From contig NZ_CP090364.1 in assembly GCF_021432065.1 (NCBI RefSeq), positions 3,114,601 to 3,178,600 of the forward strand: a stretch of DNA of 64,000 nt, in the 5' to 3' direction. The DNA is from Photobacterium sp. TLY01. GTDB taxonomy: Bacteria > Pseudomonadota > Gammaproteobacteria > Enterobacterales > Vibrionaceae. The notes beneath the pieces were generated by a model. It was not told the origin of the DNA, did no database searches, and worked only from the letters and a program-made list of their open reading frames with translations. The position numbers and the translations under genes are program-made. Each line of letters starts with the position of its first letter. Positions within the stretch are counted from its first letter, which is position 1. Of this stretch, positions 1 to 11,850 are shown in pieces.

Positions 1-1
1 G

Positions 2-1834
<1,833 letters not shown>

Positions 1835-1858
1835 TCGACAAACACCTGCACGCCACAC

Positions 1859-1886
1859 AAGCCGCCGCAAGGCGGCTTTCTTTTTT
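1859..1886 (+). terminator. intrinsic terminator after acs
   Basis: Stem AAGCCGCC (1859-1866) pairs with GGCGGCTT (1871-1878) around a GCAA tetraloop, followed by a T-rich tract. It starts 25 bases after the acs stop. Confidence 0.9.
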
Positions 1887-2182
1887 CCGCGCAAACCGGC
1901 TCCTGTCACTGCAGATCACCGGTCAATCGCCTGACGGGAACTCTCAGCCTTGCCCGATTGTCAGATTCCCCGGCACACCCGTTTTGTTTGAACCTGCTGC
2001 ATTCTGCGGTGAATTTCCGCAAAACTGATTAAGATTCAAGGTGATTGGCCGCTTATCTTGTATGTGTGGTTCATCTGTCAGCTATCTTACTGAAGCAGCG
2101 GCGAAAAGCGAGACGACACGCGGCAATTTAAGCCAGTTGCGTACAGTTGTAAGGTCAAAAAAGTGGTGATTAGACCAGTATT

Positions 2183-2213
2183 TTGCTGCGAATTGTGCTG
2201 AATTCTCTATAAT
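2183..2213 (+). promoter_or_regulatory. candidate promoter of aroQ-accB-accC
   Basis: A perfect TATAAT at 2208-2213 with a weak TTGCTG 19 bp upstream (2183-2188). It lies about 110 bp before aroQ in the 438-bp gap between the acs terminator and aroQ. Apart from this and the terminator I see no gene in the gap. The spacing is long, so only the -10 box is convincing. Confidence 0.4.
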
Positions 2214-2324
2214 TGAGCCACTAACAGGTTTTAGGCCGTGATGGTTTGCATGAAAGGAAGCAAAGTCACAGTTTTTTTGTGCTTTGTCGCTTGAAACAGC
2301 AAGAACAGGTATAGATAACAGAAT

Positions 2325-2777
2325 ATGTCGACTAATTACCGCATTTTACTGCTTAATGGACCCAATCTGAATTTGCTGGGCCTGCGCGAGCCGGGACACT
2401 ATGGCCAGCAGACACTGGATCAGATTGTAGCAAACCTGAGTGCCAAAGCCGCCAAACTGGGCGTGACACTGGATCACCTGCAGTCCAATGCAGAACACGC
2501 ACTGATAGAGGCCATCCACCAGGCGCACGGTCAGGTGGATTTTATCCTCATCAACCCGGCAGCCTATACCCATACCAGCGTCGCCATTCGCGATGCGCTG
2601 TTGGGCGTGGCTATCCCGTTTATTGAAATACATTTATCAAACGTGCATGCCCGCGAGCCCTTCCGCCACCATTCCTATCTGTCTGACAAGGCAGTTGGCG
2701 TGATCTGCGGCCTGGGCCCGGATGGTTATGAATTCGCCCTGGAGGCAGCTGTCCGCCGCCTTCAGAATGCTCAATGA
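2325..2777 (+). CDS. aroQ: 3-dehydroquinate dehydratase, type II
   Basis: Third step of the shikimate pathway: 3-dehydroquinate to 3-dehydroshikimate. 150 residues, the usual length of the dodecameric type II enzyme. The N-terminal [20 protein letters not shown] motif carries the catalytic Arg and Tyr; [10 protein letters not shown] and [11 protein letters not shown] carry the substrate-binding Asn and active-site His. It lies just before accB (22-bp gap), the arrangement usual in Vibrionaceae and other gammaproteobacteria, so the three genes are probably one transcript. No odd features. Confidence 0.97.
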   Translation: MSTNYRILLLNGPNLNLLGLREPGHYGQQTLDQIVANLSAKAAKLGVTLDHLQSNAEHALIEAIHQAHGQVDFILINPAAYTHTSVAIRDALLGVAIPFIEIHLSNVHAREPFRHHSYLSDKAVGVICGLGPDGYEFALEAAVRRLQNAQ

Positions 2778-2799
2778 ACAACATGAAGAGTAAAGATAC

Positions 2800-3267
2800 A
2801 TGGATATTCGCAAGATCAAGAAACTTATCGAACTGGTAGAAGAGTCAGGCATCTCCGAGCTGGAAATCTCTGAAGGTGAAGAATCGGTACGCATCAGCCG
2901 TACAACCGCTGCACCGGTTGCTGCACCTGCGCAAATGTACGCAGCACCTGCACCCGCTGCGGCACCAGCACCTGTTGCTGCTCCGGCGGAAGCCGCAGCA
3001 CCTGCCGCTTCTTCTGCACCTGCGACCCCTGCCGGTCACCAGGTTCTGTCGCCTATGGTCGGTACTTTCTACCGCGCACCGAGCCCGGAAGCCAAAGCGT
3101 TTGTGGAAGTGGGTCAAAGCGTAAATGTTGGCGATACCCTGTGCATCGTTGAAGCCATGAAAATGATGAACCAGATCGAAGCCGATAAAGCCGGTACTGT
3201 TGTGGCTATCCTGGCCGAAAACGGTGATCCGATTGAATTCGATCAACCTCTGGTTATCATCGAGTAA
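2800..3267 (+). CDS. accB: biotin carboxyl carrier protein of acetyl-CoA carboxylase
   Basis: Carries biotin between the carboxylase AccC and the AccAD transferase in fatty-acid synthesis. 155 residues: N-terminal helix (about 1-35), an Ala/Pro-rich flexible linker (about 38-80), and the C-terminal biotinyl domain (about 82-155). The biotinylated lysine sits in [13 protein letters not shown]. The partner ligase BirA is also encoded in this window (54.9 kb). Only 11 bp separate it from accC. Confidence 0.97.
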   Translation: MDIRKIKKLIELVEESGISELEISEGEESVRISRTTAAPVAAPAQMYAAPAPAAAPAPVAAPAEAAAPAASSAPATPAGHQVLSPMVGTFYRAPSPEAKAFVEVGQSVNVGDTLCIVEAMKMMNQIEADKAGTVVAILAENGDPIEFDQPLVIIE

Positions 3268-3278
3268 CTGAGGCGCAT

Positions 3279-4622
3279 ATGTTAGATAAAGTAGTCATAG
3301 CAAACCGCGGCGAAATCGCCCTGCGTATCCTGCGTGCCTGTAAAGAGCTGGGGATCAAAACGGTCGCTGTGCACTCCACAGCTGACCGCGATCTGAAACA
3401 CGTTCTTCTGGCAGATGAATCTATCTGTATCGGTCCGGCACGAGGCACAGACAGTTACCTGAACATTCCGCGCATCATCAGCGCAGCGGAAGTGACCGGT
3501 GCCGTCGCCATCCACCCGGGTTACGGCTTCCTGTCCGAGAACGCGGATTTTGCCGAGCAGGTTGAACGTTCAGGCTTCATCTTTGTGGGCCCGAAAGCAG
3601 ACACTATTCGCCTGATGGGTGACAAAGTGTCCGCCATCAACGCGATGAAAAAAGCCGGCGTCCCTTGTGTACCGGGTTCTGACGGCCCGCTGGGCGACGA
3701 TGAAGCCAAAAACAAGTCGATTGCCAAGCGTATCGGCTATCCGGTGATCATCAAAGCTTCTGGCGGCGGCGGTGGCCGTGGTATGCGTGTAGTACGCAAA
3801 GAAGCGGATCTGATCCAGTCAATCGCCATGACCCGTGCTGAAGCCAAAGCGGCGTTCAGCAACGACATGGTGTACATGGAAAAATTCCTGGAAAACCCAC
3901 GCCACATCGAAGTTCAGGTGCTGGCGGACGGTCAGGGCGGTGCTATCCATCTGGGCGAACGTGACTGCTCCATGCAGCGCCGTCACCAGAAAGTGGTTGA
4001 AGAAGCACCGGCACCGGGCATCACCGAAGAGATGCGTAAGTACATCGGTGAGCGCTGTACCCGTGCCTGTATCGAAATCAATTACCGCGGTGCGGGTACT
4101 TTTGAGTTCCTGTATGAAAACGGCGAGTTCTATTTCATTGAAATGAACACCCGGATCCAGGTTGAACACCCAGTCACAGAAATGGTGACCGGCGTTGATC
4201 TGATCAAAGAGCAGCTGCGCATTGCAGCCGGTCAGCCGCTGTCATTCAGCCAGAGCGACATCCACCTGCGTGGTCACGCAGTTGAGTGCCGTATCAATGC
4301 TGAAGATCCGGTGCGTTTCCTGCCTTCTCCGGGCAAGATCGAGCGTTTTCATGCGCCAGGTGGCATGGGGATCCGTTGGGAATCCCACATCTACACCGGC
4401 TACACGGTACCGCCGCACTACGATTCAATGATCGGCAAACTGATTGCTTACGGTGAAAACCGTGACGTGGCGATTTCGCGCATGCGTAACGCCCTCAACG
4501 AGATGATCATCGACGGCATCAAGACCAATGTTCCGCTGCAGAAAGACATCATGGCAGACGAGAACTTCCAGCACGGTGGCGCCAACATCCACTATCTGGA
4601 GAAGAAGCTGGGTCTGCAATAA
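3279..4622 (+). CDS. accC: biotin carboxylase subunit of acetyl-CoA carboxylase
   Basis: ATP-dependent carboxylation of biotin on AccB. 447 residues, family-typical. An N-terminal Rossmann-like domain ([13 protein letters not shown]) is followed by the ATP-grasp domain with glycine-rich loop GGGGRGMR (about residues 163-170) and the metal-binding [16 protein letters not shown] (about 285-300), then the C-terminal biotin-carboxylase domain. Co-transcribed with accB. A terminator follows. Confidence 0.97.
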   Translation: MLDKVVIANRGEIALRILRACKELGIKTVAVHSTADRDLKHVLLADESICIGPARGTDSYLNIPRIISAAEVTGAVAIHPGYGFLSENADFAEQVERSGFIFVGPKADTIRLMGDKVSAINAMKKAGVPCVPGSDGPLGDDEAKNKSIAKRIGYPVIIKASGGGGGRGMRVVRKEADLIQSIAMTRAEAKAAFSNDMVYMEKFLENPRHIEVQVLADGQGGAIHLGERDCSMQRRHQKVVEEAPAPGITEEMRKYIGERCTRACIEINYRGAGTFEFLYENGEFYFIEMNTRIQVEHPVTEMVTGVDLIKEQLRIAAGQPLSFSQSDIHLRGHAVECRINAEDPVRFLPSPGKIERFHAPGGMGIRWESHIYTGYTVPPHYDSMIGKLIAYGENRDVAISRMRNALNEMIIDGIKTNVPLQKDIMADENFQHGGANIHYLEKKLGLQ

Positions 4623-4647
4623 TTGCAATCCCACTGACCGTATATCC

Positions 4648-4675
4648 AAGGCTGCCTCAGGGCAGCCTTTTTGTT
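4648..4675 (+). terminator. intrinsic terminator after accC
   Basis: Stem AAGGCTGCC (4648-4656) / GGCAGCCTT (4661-4669), loop TCAG, then a T-run. It closes the aroQ-accBC unit. The panF gene found here in enterics is absent. Confidence 0.9.
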
Positions 4676-4913
4676 ACCGGCGGCTTCTTCACAGCACACA
4701 ACACCGTATCAGGCTCATGCCTCCCCGTTGCAGCGCTCCATATCCCCTTAAAATGCCGCTGTGCGGCCTTCTGCCGGCTTGATTATCTCGTCTGACCTTA
4801 TCCCCTGCCTGCTGCTGTCTTTGTTTTACCAGCAGCGCATGGACTCGCTGTGCCGTCTGCTCACATTTCGTGATAGACTTCGCTCCTTCTGTTTCCACAA
4901 GAGCGACATAACC

Positions 4914-5798
4914 ATGCCTTGGATTCAACTTAAACTGAATGCCACCGCCGCCAATGCCGAAGCCATTGGTGACATGCTGATGGAAGACACCGGCGCGCTG
5001 TCGGTCACTTTCCTGGATGCACAGGACACCCCGGTGTTCGAACCGCTGCCGGGCGAAACCCGCCTGTGGGGCGATACCGACGTCATTGGCCTGTACGATG
5101 CGGAAAGTGACATGGCTATGGTGCTCTCCCTGCTGAAAAACAGCCCGTTGCTGGCTGACGATTTCGCCTACAAGGTGGAGCAGCTGGAAGACAAAGACTG
5201 GGAACGCGAGTGGATGGATAACTTCCACCCGATGAAATTCGGTCAGCGCCTGTGGATCTGCCCGAGCTGGCGAGAAGCGCCTGAGCCAGGCGCCGTCAAC
5301 GTACTGCTCGATCCGGGCCTGGCCTTTGGTACCGGGACCCACCCGACGACCTCACTGTGCCTGGAATGGCTGGACAGCCAGGATCTGAGCGGTAAAACCG
5401 TGATCGATTTCGGCTGCGGCTCCGGCATTCTGGCGATTGCCGCACTCAAGCTGGGCGCCGCCAAAGTGATCGGGATTGATATCGACCCGCAGGCGATTCT
5501 GGCCTCGCGTGACAACGCTGAACGCAATGGTGTGTCTGACAATCTGGACCTGTATCTACCCAACGATCAGCCGGAGAATCTGCAGGCCGATGTGGTGGTT
5601 GCCAATATTCTGGCCGGTCCGCTGCGTGAGCTGTCACCGGTGATCAAGAGCCTGGTCAGGGACAAGGGCCTGCTGGCGATCTCCGGGGTACTGGAGTCTC
5701 AGGCGGACGATGTGGCCAGCCATTACAGCGATGAGCTGACGCTGGATCCGATCGCCGCCCGCGAGGAATGGTGCCGGATTTCAGGCCAAAAAGCCTGA
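4914..5798 (+). CDS. prmA: ribosomal protein L11 methyltransferase
   Basis: SAM-dependent trimethylation of L11 (rplK, also in this window). The start ATG at 4914 begins [10 protein letters not shown] and gives 294 residues, close to the E. coli length of 293; the frame is open further upstream but that part is not family-like. The SAM-binding core [16 protein letters not shown] lies at about residues 162-177, preceded by [14 protein letters not shown]. It lies upstream of dusB-fis as in E. coli. Confidence 0.96.
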   Translation: MPWIQLKLNATAANAEAIGDMLMEDTGALSVTFLDAQDTPVFEPLPGETRLWGDTDVIGLYDAESDMAMVLSLLKNSPLLADDFAYKVEQLEDKDWEREWMDNFHPMKFGQRLWICPSWREAPEPGAVNVLLDPGLAFGTGTHPTTSLCLEWLDSQDLSGKTVIDFGCGSGILAIAALKLGAAKVIGIDIDPQAILASRDNAERNGVSDNLDLYLPNDQPENLQADVVVANILAGPLRELSPVIKSLVRDKGLLAISGVLESQADDVASHYSDELTLDPIAAREEWCRISGQKA

Positions 5799-5891
5799 TC
5801 CTGACAAATTTGTCCATTGTGCGTTTTATGAGCAATCCACTGAATTCCATGACCTTTTGCAATCCAAAATCAGGATGCTCAAATATTGGCC

Positions 5892-5927
5892 TTTTCAGCA
5901 CAGCAAAAAATGCGTAAAATGCGCGCC
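5892..5927 (+). promoter_or_regulatory. dusB-fis promoter with GC-rich discriminator
   Basis: -35 TTTTCA (5892-5897), 17-bp spacer, -10 TAAAAT (5915-5920), then the GC-only discriminator GCGCGCC. Such a discriminator is the hallmark of stringently controlled promoters, and the E. coli fis promoter is of this type. It lies 27 bp before the dusB start. Confidence 0.7.
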
Positions 5928-5953
5928 CTTACTGGCATAGTCAGGAACAGACA

Positions 5954-6919
5954 TTGAAGATCGGTCCATATCAATTAGACAACCCGTTAATTGTCGCGCC
6001 TATGGCAGGTGTGACCGATCGTCCGTTTCGCGAGTTATGCCTGCGCCACGGCGCAGGGATGGCGGTCAGCGAAATGATGTCTGCCAACCCAGACGTTTGG
6101 AAAACAGCCAAGTCGCTCAACCGCATGGTGCATGAAGGTGAGTCTGGACTTCGTTCGGTACAGATTGCCGGGGCAGATCCCCAGCAGATGGCCGACGCCG
6201 CCCGCTTCAGTGTGGCGCACGGTGCCCAGATCATTGATATCAACATGGGTTGCCCGGCCAAGAAAGTGAACAAGCGCCTGGCTGGCTCTGCCCTGCTGCA
6301 ATACCCGGATCTTGTCGAGGATATCCTCAAGGCCGTGGTCAGTGCCGTGGACGTCCCTGTGACGCTGAAAACACGGACCGGCTGGGATACAGAGAACCGA
6401 AACTGTGTCGAGATCGCACAGCTCGCTGAACACTGTGGCATTCAGGCACTGGCCCTGCACGGCAGAACCAAGGCCTGTATGTACAAAGGGGAAGCGGAAT
6501 ATGATTACATCAAGGCAGTGAAACAGGCGGTGTCGATTCCTGTGATTGCGAACGGTGATATCGACTCACCGGAAAAAGCACGCTTCGTCCTGGATTATAC
6601 CGGGGCCGATGCCTTGATGATTGGCCGCCCAGCGCAGGGACGGCCGTGGATTTTTCGGGAAATCCAGCATTATTTAACAACCGGTGAACACCTGCCAGCG
6701 CCTTCTTTTGAAGAAGTCAGCAGCATCTTGCTGGAGCATGTACAGGCACTCCACGCTTTCTATGGGGAGTACCAGGGGTTACGCATCGCACGTAAACACG
6801 TGTCGTGGTACCTCAAAGAACAGGCTTCTGCGGGTGACTTCCGCCGGTCCTTCAACGCACTCGAAGATGCTCAAGAGCAAATCGATGCGCTGCAAGGCTA
6901 CTTCGACAACGTTGCATAA
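5954..6919 (+). CDS. dusB: tRNA-dihydrouridine synthase B
   Basis: FMN/NADPH-dependent reduction of uridine in tRNA. 321 residues. The start is TTG at 5954, chosen because AGGAA (5943-5947) sits 6 bases upstream and the protein then begins [22 protein letters not shown] as in the family. The Dus core motifs [23 protein letters not shown] (catalytic Cys) and [11 protein letters not shown] are present. First gene of the dusB-fis operon; the TTG start may keep its translation low relative to fis. Confidence 0.96.
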   Translation: MKIGPYQLDNPLIVAPMAGVTDRPFRELCLRHGAGMAVSEMMSANPDVWKTAKSLNRMVHEGESGLRSVQIAGADPQQMADAARFSVAHGAQIIDINMGCPAKKVNKRLAGSALLQYPDLVEDILKAVVSAVDVPVTLKTRTGWDTENRNCVEIAQLAEHCGIQALALHGRTKACMYKGEAEYDYIKAVKQAVSIPVIANGDIDSPEKARFVLDYTGADALMIGRPAQGRPWIFREIQHYLTTGEHLPAPSFEEVSSILLEHVQALHAFYGEYQGLRIARKHVSWYLKEQASAGDFRRSFNALEDAQEQIDALQGYFDNVA

Positions 6920-6941
6920 ATACCAGAAGAGCTTACAGAAT

Positions 6942-7238
6942 ATGTTCGAACAAAATCTGACTTCCGAAGCACTTACAGTGACTACTGTCACTTCTCAAGA
7001 CCAAATCACTCAGAAGCCTCTGCGTGACTCCGTCAAAGCCTCGCTTAAGAACTATCTCGCCCAGCTGAACGGTCAGGACGTCGATGATCTGTACGAGCTT
7101 GTCCTGGCTGAAGTCGAGCAACCCCTGCTGGACACCATCATGCAGTACACCCGCGGCAACCAGACCCGCGCAGCAACCATGATGGGCATCAACCGCGGCA
7201 CCCTGCGTAAGAAACTGAAAAAATACGGCATGAACTGA
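6942..7238 (+). CDS. fis: DNA-binding protein Fis
   Basis: Nucleoid protein and growth-phase regulator that bends DNA at rRNA promoters and recombination sites. The ATG at 6942 gives 98 residues, exactly the E. coli length. The C-terminal helix-turn-helix is [19 protein letters not shown], ending KKYGMN. Its last codons form part of a 19-bp direct repeat (7222-7240), because a genomic island has integrated precisely here. The coding sequence is intact, but the terminator now following it comes from the island. Confidence 0.98.
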   Translation: MFEQNLTSEALTVTTVTSQDQITQKPLRDSVKASLKNYLAQLNGQDVDDLYELVLAEVEQPLLDTIMQYTRGNQTRAATMMGINRGTLRKKLKKYGMN

Positions 7239-7240
7239 TC
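7222..7240 (+). repeat. attL core repeat in the fis 3' end
   Basis: AATACGGCATGAACTGATC, identical to 21464-21482. It includes the codons for Tyr-Gly-Met-Asn and the stop of fis. Flanking bases differ on both sides, so the repeat is exactly 19 bp. Confidence 0.93.
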
Positions 7241-7266
7241 GAAAGTTGCCAAGGTACTGATTTAAA

Positions 7267-7300
7267 AACCGAATCCTGATGTAGGGGTTCGGTTTTTTTT
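7267..7300 (+). terminator. island-borne terminator behind fis
   Basis: Stem AACCGAATCC (7267-7276) pairs with GGGGTTCGGTT, followed by eight T. It lies inside attL, so the island brings its own terminator for fis. A related GGGTTCGGGCTTTTT reads on the minus strand near the right end (about 21343-21360). Confidence 0.85.
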
Positions 7301-7303
7301 CGT

Positions 7304-7323
7304 ATATGTACACCGATATGTAC
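7304..7323 (+). promoter_or_regulatory. left arm-type sites (2 x ATATGTAC)
   Basis: ATATGTAC at 7304-7311 and 7316-7323, repeats 12 bp apart. The same octamer recurs with the same 12-bp period at the right end (21301-21332). The likely role is binding of integrase arm domain or AlpA/excisionase (inference). Confidence 0.6.
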
Positions 7324-7361
7324 GCATAGGCAATTACTAGCCACAAAAAGAGACATTAAAC

Positions 7362-8162
7362 ATGACAAGGGAAAAAACGAGTCAGGCTAAATTTCAGGAG
7401 CTACTCCAGTCAGAATCAACGCTATCCAGATACATTTGTCCAGAGGTGACGGACGCTTTGTCGTCACCATCAGCTGATATCTTTTGGGCAAAAGTTGATT
7501 TGTTTCTAGCAAAAAATCCAGCTACAACATGGTCCTTTTTCGTTACTGTGTTAATCCATTCAATAAACAATGCGCTAGCGACAACGAAAAGCGGTGATGT
7601 TTCAACTTGGTATGAAAGTAACCGCCTTGAGAAACAAGCGATGATTCAAGCCGCCTTGAACGCAGGTAGTGCCTATGAATCGTTACTGAGAGAGATACCT
7701 GAACCAAACAGTAGTGAAAAGGCTCTTTATACCAACCAGTTCGGGATCATATCTCCTGATGCACTGATCGAACTTTAAGCAGCAAAACAAGTTGCTTACC
7801 AGACCCGAGGTTCAATTAAAGAAGCCCGATCAGTCTTCGACGCAAGTAAAGAGCATCTCCTAGATATTAGAAAAAGACTTACCATGAGACAGCTCGCACT
7901 TAACGAAGATAATGAAAATTATTTCTCAAACCACCGCCCTACACGCAATGCAGCTCATAAGACCCGAGCAAAGCTGGTTTACTCCATGTTGGAAATGTTT
8001 TTTCTGCTAAAGAGCCCTATTTCAGCTCAAATAATAATTGAGCTGTGTCACGCTTTGGATTATCCCGATACAGATGAAAACTATATTAAGAAAATGAAAA
8101 CAAAGTTCAATAACAATAAAAAACAATCCCTTATCAGCCAGCTATCATATTTCCAGGATTAG
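7362..8162 (+). pseudogene. unknown island gene interrupted by an in-frame TAA
   Basis: Function unknown. An ORF of 138 residues starts at 7362 (AAGAGA upstream) and stops at TAA 7776-7778. The same frame then runs on open to 8162, giving a protein-like continuation (AAKQVAYQTRGSIKEARSV..., including a possible internal ATG at 7884). Without the stop it would be 266 residues, largely helical, with no membrane segment or signal peptide. The simplest reading is a nonsense mutation in one gene; two separate genes or a sequencing error remain possible. First gene inside attL and so the natural place for an accessory gene. Low similarity to anything I know. Confidence 0.6.
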
Positions 8163-8165
8163 CAA

Positions 8166-8206
8166 GGGGTACTATCTACCTCAAATTTTCCTCCAGATGG
8201 TACCCC
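8166..8206. repeat. 11-bp inverted repeat before the alpA operon
   Basis: GGGGTACTATC (8166-8176) and GATGGTACCCC (8196-8206) pair at 10 of 11 positions over a 19-base loop. No T-run follows. It sits about 60 bp before the first AlpA-like gene, so it may be an operator or a weak terminator for the gene to its left. Confidence 0.6.
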
Positions 8207-8263
8207 CGACCAATACCCAGTCCAGTATCTAATGGCCTCAGTTGTTAACCAATGGAGGTCATT

Positions 8264-8515
8264 ATGACTCAATTAGATACAAACCAGCCCAACCTATCCA
8301 GCAAAGAAATTTTGCTTCACTACGGCGAAACCGAACGCCTGTGCCGTGAAAAAGAGCGCCGCCGTATTACGAGCCTGTCACGCTCTCAAGCCTGGGTGCT
8401 GGAGCAGGAAGGCAAATTTCCGACTCGTAAGAAAATCGGCCGGACAAATGTTTGGCTGCTCTCTGAGCTGCTGCTTTGGACTCATCAGCTGCGCGAGAGC
8501 AACAGCGATGCTTAA
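8264..8515 (+). CDS. AlpA-like MerR-type regulator / excisionase 1
   Basis: 83-residue small DNA-binding protein. Start ATG 8264 was chosen over the in-frame ATG at 8252 because GGAGG (8254-8258) lies 5 bases before it. The stretch RLCREKERRRITSLSRSQAW, then FPTRKKIGRTNVWLLSELLLW, follows the AlpA pattern (recognition helix after R..IT.LSRS, then FP...K.G...W...E...W). AlpA proteins act as excisionases or transcription activators in P4-like satellites. It overlaps the next gene by 8 bp, so the two are translated together. Confidence 0.8.
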   Translation: MTQLDTNQPNLSSKEILLHYGETERLCREKERRRITSLSRSQAWVLEQEGKFPTRKKIGRTNVWLLSELLLWTHQLRESNSDA

Positions 8516-8777
8516 GGCTGTGGGCACAAATCACATCCTGCGTGGCATTCAGGTAGCTGACTATCTTGGCTACTCCCTGTCTACCGTGTACCGCCGGATC
8601 AACGACGGATTGCTTCCAACACCAATCCGATATGGCCGTAAATCTGTGGCTTGGCACATGCAAGAGCTTGGTGCTGTCGTCACTGCGCAAGACTGCGGCT
8701 ATACCGACCCCGAACTAAAGGATTTAGTTCGAGAAATCATTGAAAAACGTAATTACTTCAAGGAAGAAGAAAAATGA
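8508..8777 (+). CDS. AlpA-like MerR-type regulator / excisionase 2
   Basis: 89 residues from ATG 8508, which overlaps the stop of the preceding AlpA-like gene by 8 bp. ILRGIQVADYLGYSLSTVYR, then GLLPTPIRYGRKSVAWHMQEL, again fits the AlpA/excisionase winged-helix pattern, but the two proteins differ strongly from each other. One may be the excisionase and the other the activator of the primase operon (inference). The charged C-terminal tail ends in KEEEK. Confidence 0.75.
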   Translation: MLKAVGTNHILRGIQVADYLGYSLSTVYRRINDGLLPTPIRYGRKSVAWHMQELGAVVTAQDCGYTDPELKDLVREIIEKRNYFKEEEK

Positions 8778-8786
8778 AGAACTGGA

Positions 8787-9164
8787 ATGATAAATACATC
8801 ACAATGTATTGCATATGCTGTGCTTGAACGGTTCCTGCTTGGTGAGCGGTTAACCAAAGCCGATGTGAATTTGCTGATCGACAAAGGGGTCTCTCTATCT
8901 CCTGAAGACATTTTTCGCTGCCTTCGCGATCAGGGGGTTTTGTTCACTTACAAGCGGTTCAGCTCTGAGAAAGGCGAGACTGAATGGTTCATGACAGAGG
9001 AGGCTCGTACGAGTTTCCTGAAATCGCCTGCAAAACATAAGAACATCAAGTTCGCGCTGGATAAGCAAAAGTCCAAACGTGCCGCAGCAAAGAAAGTTCG
9101 TACCATCTCGGAGCGTTACGGTATTAGCTTCTGTTTTTCCGCATTGCTTGAGCAAAACGACTAA
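8787..9164 (+). CDS. hypothetical island protein, 125 aa
   Basis: Function not recognised. ATG 8787 is preceded by a purine-rich GAAGAACTGGA. The protein starts MINTSQCIAYAVLERF, has a basic region KHKNIKFALDKQKSKRAAAKK (split by a few other residues) near positions 83-105, and has no signal peptide or membrane segment. Its position between the AlpA pair and the primase, all on one strand with short gaps, suggests a part in replication control of the satellite. Confidence 0.6.
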   Translation: MINTSQCIAYAVLERFLLGERLTKADVNLLIDKGVSLSPEDIFRCLRDQGVLFTYKRFSSEKGETEWFMTEEARTSFLKSPAKHKNIKFALDKQKSKRAAAKKVRTISERYGISFCFSALLEQND

Positions 9165-9218
9165 TCTATATTCCCCTCCCTCTCATGGACGAGAGGGAGG
9201 CACCTACAAGGATAAAAC

Positions 9219-11712
9219 ATGCATTTAGCTGATTTCTTCTCAGCCTTCATCATGGCGATGGTCGAGCTAGGCATTACACCGCCGACCCAGATCATCAACG
9301 ATGGTCAAATCCACCGTTTCAGTAGCAACGGTAAGTCCAGTGATAGTTCGGGCTACTACGCTTTCTTTTCCCACCCGAATGGTTTCAATGCTGGCTTTTT
9401 CGGCTGCTGGCGCACAGGGCTATATAGCACTTGGTCATCAAAAGAAGAGTTTCGGCTTCAGCCGCACGAGGCAGAGTTCTTGCGCCAATGTAAAGCCGAG
9501 GCACAGAAGGCTCGGGAGAGCGTCTACAAAGACCGTTCTGAATACGCCCAAAGCCTTTGGGATAAAGCTGAACCAGCACCAGTTTCGCACCCTTACCTCC
9601 AGCGCAAACAGCTTTCTACAGTCGGGGGCGATTGCTTTTCTGACAGCCTTGCCGTGTCGTGACTTCTTCATGGACGAGTCACGCACAACGTCTTTGAAAA
9701 GCGTACTCTTAATCCCGATTTACAGCGAGAATAACAGCCTTCAATCATTGCAGGCAATCAATGCTGAAGGGAAAAAGTTCTTCATGAAAGGCGGAAAAAT
9801 GACAGGTGGCCGCTTCACCTTTCCGGGGGACGACAGCGAGGTGTATGTCTGCGAAGGCTATGCGACAGGGGCAACGGTCCATGAAGCGACAGGGGCGACG
9901 GTTGTGGTTGCCTTTAATGCTGGCGGTCTTGAGAAGATCGTTCCCAACGTCGTAAATCACTACCCGGACAGTAAAGTTATCATCGCAGCAGACAACGACC
10001 ACCGCAAAGCCGGAGAAGGGAAAGGCAACAAAGGGCTGGAAGTTGCCAAATCAACAGCCGAAAAGCTCAAGGTTGCTTATACGCTCCCGACGTTCGAAGA
10101 AGCGGATACAGGTACGGACTGGAACGACTACGCGATCCAGCATGGCATTGATGCCACCACGAAGGCACTGGTTGAGAACGAAAAGGTCTTGCGGACCTTT
10201 GCCAATTTCGATGAGACCATCAAAGCGCTACTTGCGGATACTAATGACGAGGAAGCATTCGATGCCGCAATTTGCTTCGTCAAAGATGCAACATCACTTC
10301 AAGTGGGGCGCTTGCGCGCCCGCCTGAAAGATGTGACAGGCGTTAATGTTGGTGACATTAATAAAGCTGTTGCTAAAAAAAGGCAGGAGGAGGAAGTACC
10401 ATCGTTGACCCATGGTGAAATCGCCAATGAATACATTGCCCAATATAATAGGCCTCATCCAGTCTGCGAACATGGTTACCTCTGGGCATACTGTAAAGCC
10501 AAAGGCATCTGGCTGAAATCACCACTGCCGAAGATTGGGGTAAGGATTGCCGAACAGTTTAAACATGAGAAGCTGTGTCAGAGAGAAGGGGACTACAAAG
10601 CCATTGCCTCTCACACGTACAATACCCTAGAGCAAAAAGGCTTCTTCGACAAGGCACCGAAGGGCATTCATATCCCGTCGGGATTTATGTTCATTGAAGA
10701 TAATCAGCTTAAAAATGAGCCACCAACCCCTCAACACCGAGCTCGCTTTCGCCTGAGTATTGAACCAGACCTGACCCGCCAGCCGGAAATGCTGCTACAG
10801 GTGCTCCGGGAGGCTTTCGAGGGATGTCATGCTGAAGAGCAAATCCGCCAGTTGCGCATGATGATAGGGCTGGCATTGTTCGGGCTGCAAGCCAAAGAGC
10901 AGCGTGCCGTTTTGTTGTACGGGGCAGCGGGCTCAGGCAAGTCGCTTTTCCTCAAGTTGATTGAAGCATTAGTTCCAAAAGAGTACCGGACCAGCGTGAG
11001 TCCGCTACACATGGACAACGACTACAAGGTTGCTGCGCTGGCTGGAAAGCTGATGAACTTGGTTCCCGAGATTGATAAGGACAAGCCCGTGCCAAGCGCA
11101 GAGTTCAAGGCAATCACTGGCGGGGATACCATGTCTGCCCGCGAGCCATACGGCAAGGTGTTTACCTTCACCCCGGAAGCAGCATGTTGGTTCAATGGTA
11201 ACTACTACCTGACAACCAAAGATAACAGTGAGGAATTCTGGCGGCGCTGGACAATTTTCCACTTTGCCAACAGTAAGCCAGAGCAAAACCGAGACCCGAA
11301 ACTGCTGGCTAAGATAGTCGAGCAGGAGCTGCCCACCTTTCTCGCTTGGGCGATTAATGGCGTTCAGGACTATCTTGAGAACGGGCTTTACCTGTCCCCT
11401 GCTCACCACGCCTGTATCCAAGAGTGGAAGCGGGACGGCAACAGTGTTTCAAGCTGGCTGAGTGACATGGAAGACAATGGCGTCGGCGCTCGCAAGCAAG
11501 GCTTGCTGGTTCAGCCGCTAAGGATTTCCCATGCTTACACCATCTATAAGGATTGGTGTCGTCATAACAACCGCAAGCCGTATAACAAGACGGCGTTCAA
11601 GGGGCACATGGAAAGCTGCGGGCATCCGGGCAGCATGTACAACGGCTACTCCAGCTACATAGGACTTTACGACGCTCGTCCGGGGTCTGGAGCCATGGCG
11701 AAAGTCAGCTAG
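9219..11712 (+). pseudogene. TOPRIM primase / SF3 helicase, frameshifted
   Basis: Replication protein of the island, of the phage P4 alpha / D5-like type. The N-terminal part (frame of 9219, about 135 residues) has IHRFSSNGKSSD and FFGCWRTGLYSTWSS. The reading then passes by one base into the frame that ends at 11712, near the run of five G at 9624-9628, and continues with VLLIPIY, the TOPRIM core (VYVCEGYATGATV; VIIAADND), and a C-terminal SF3 helicase with Walker A GAAGSGKS and the arginine motif EEFWRRW. The joined protein would be about 830 residues. Either a 1-bp insertion has broken it, or there is recoding or a sequencing error. The start ATG 9219 follows AAGGATAAAAC. Confidence 0.82.
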
Positions 11713-11722
11713 CCCGCCGGTT

Positions 11723-11850
11723 TAGTGGAAATAGTGGCTTTTTCAGCAGCACTCTTCTCCTTATGGAGAAAGAAGCATAGTGACTGATAAACGATATCTG
11801 TTTTTTACCTGAAAAGTTATTAATAGGAGAAAAACACACTATTTCCACTA
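11723..11850. repeat. perfect 14-bp inverted repeat, candidate replication origin
   Basis: TAGTGGAAATAGTG (11723-11736) and its exact complement CACTATTTCCACTA (11837-11850) are 100 bp apart just behind the primase. Both arms are followed on the inner side by (C)TTTTT / AAAAA. Inside lies a small hairpin TTCTCC-TTAT-GGAGAA. A primase-linked origin is expected in such elements; assignment here is inference. The rest of 11713-11988 shows no gene. Confidence 0.6.

Noticed and set aside
4676..4913. A panF or yhdT gene between accC and prmA as in enterics
   Set aside because: The gap is only 238 bp and shows no membrane-protein frame.
9301..9600. N-terminal extension of the long primase frame back to 9301
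   Set aside because: Here the other frame (from 9219) gives the family-like sequence; the extension is a shadow.
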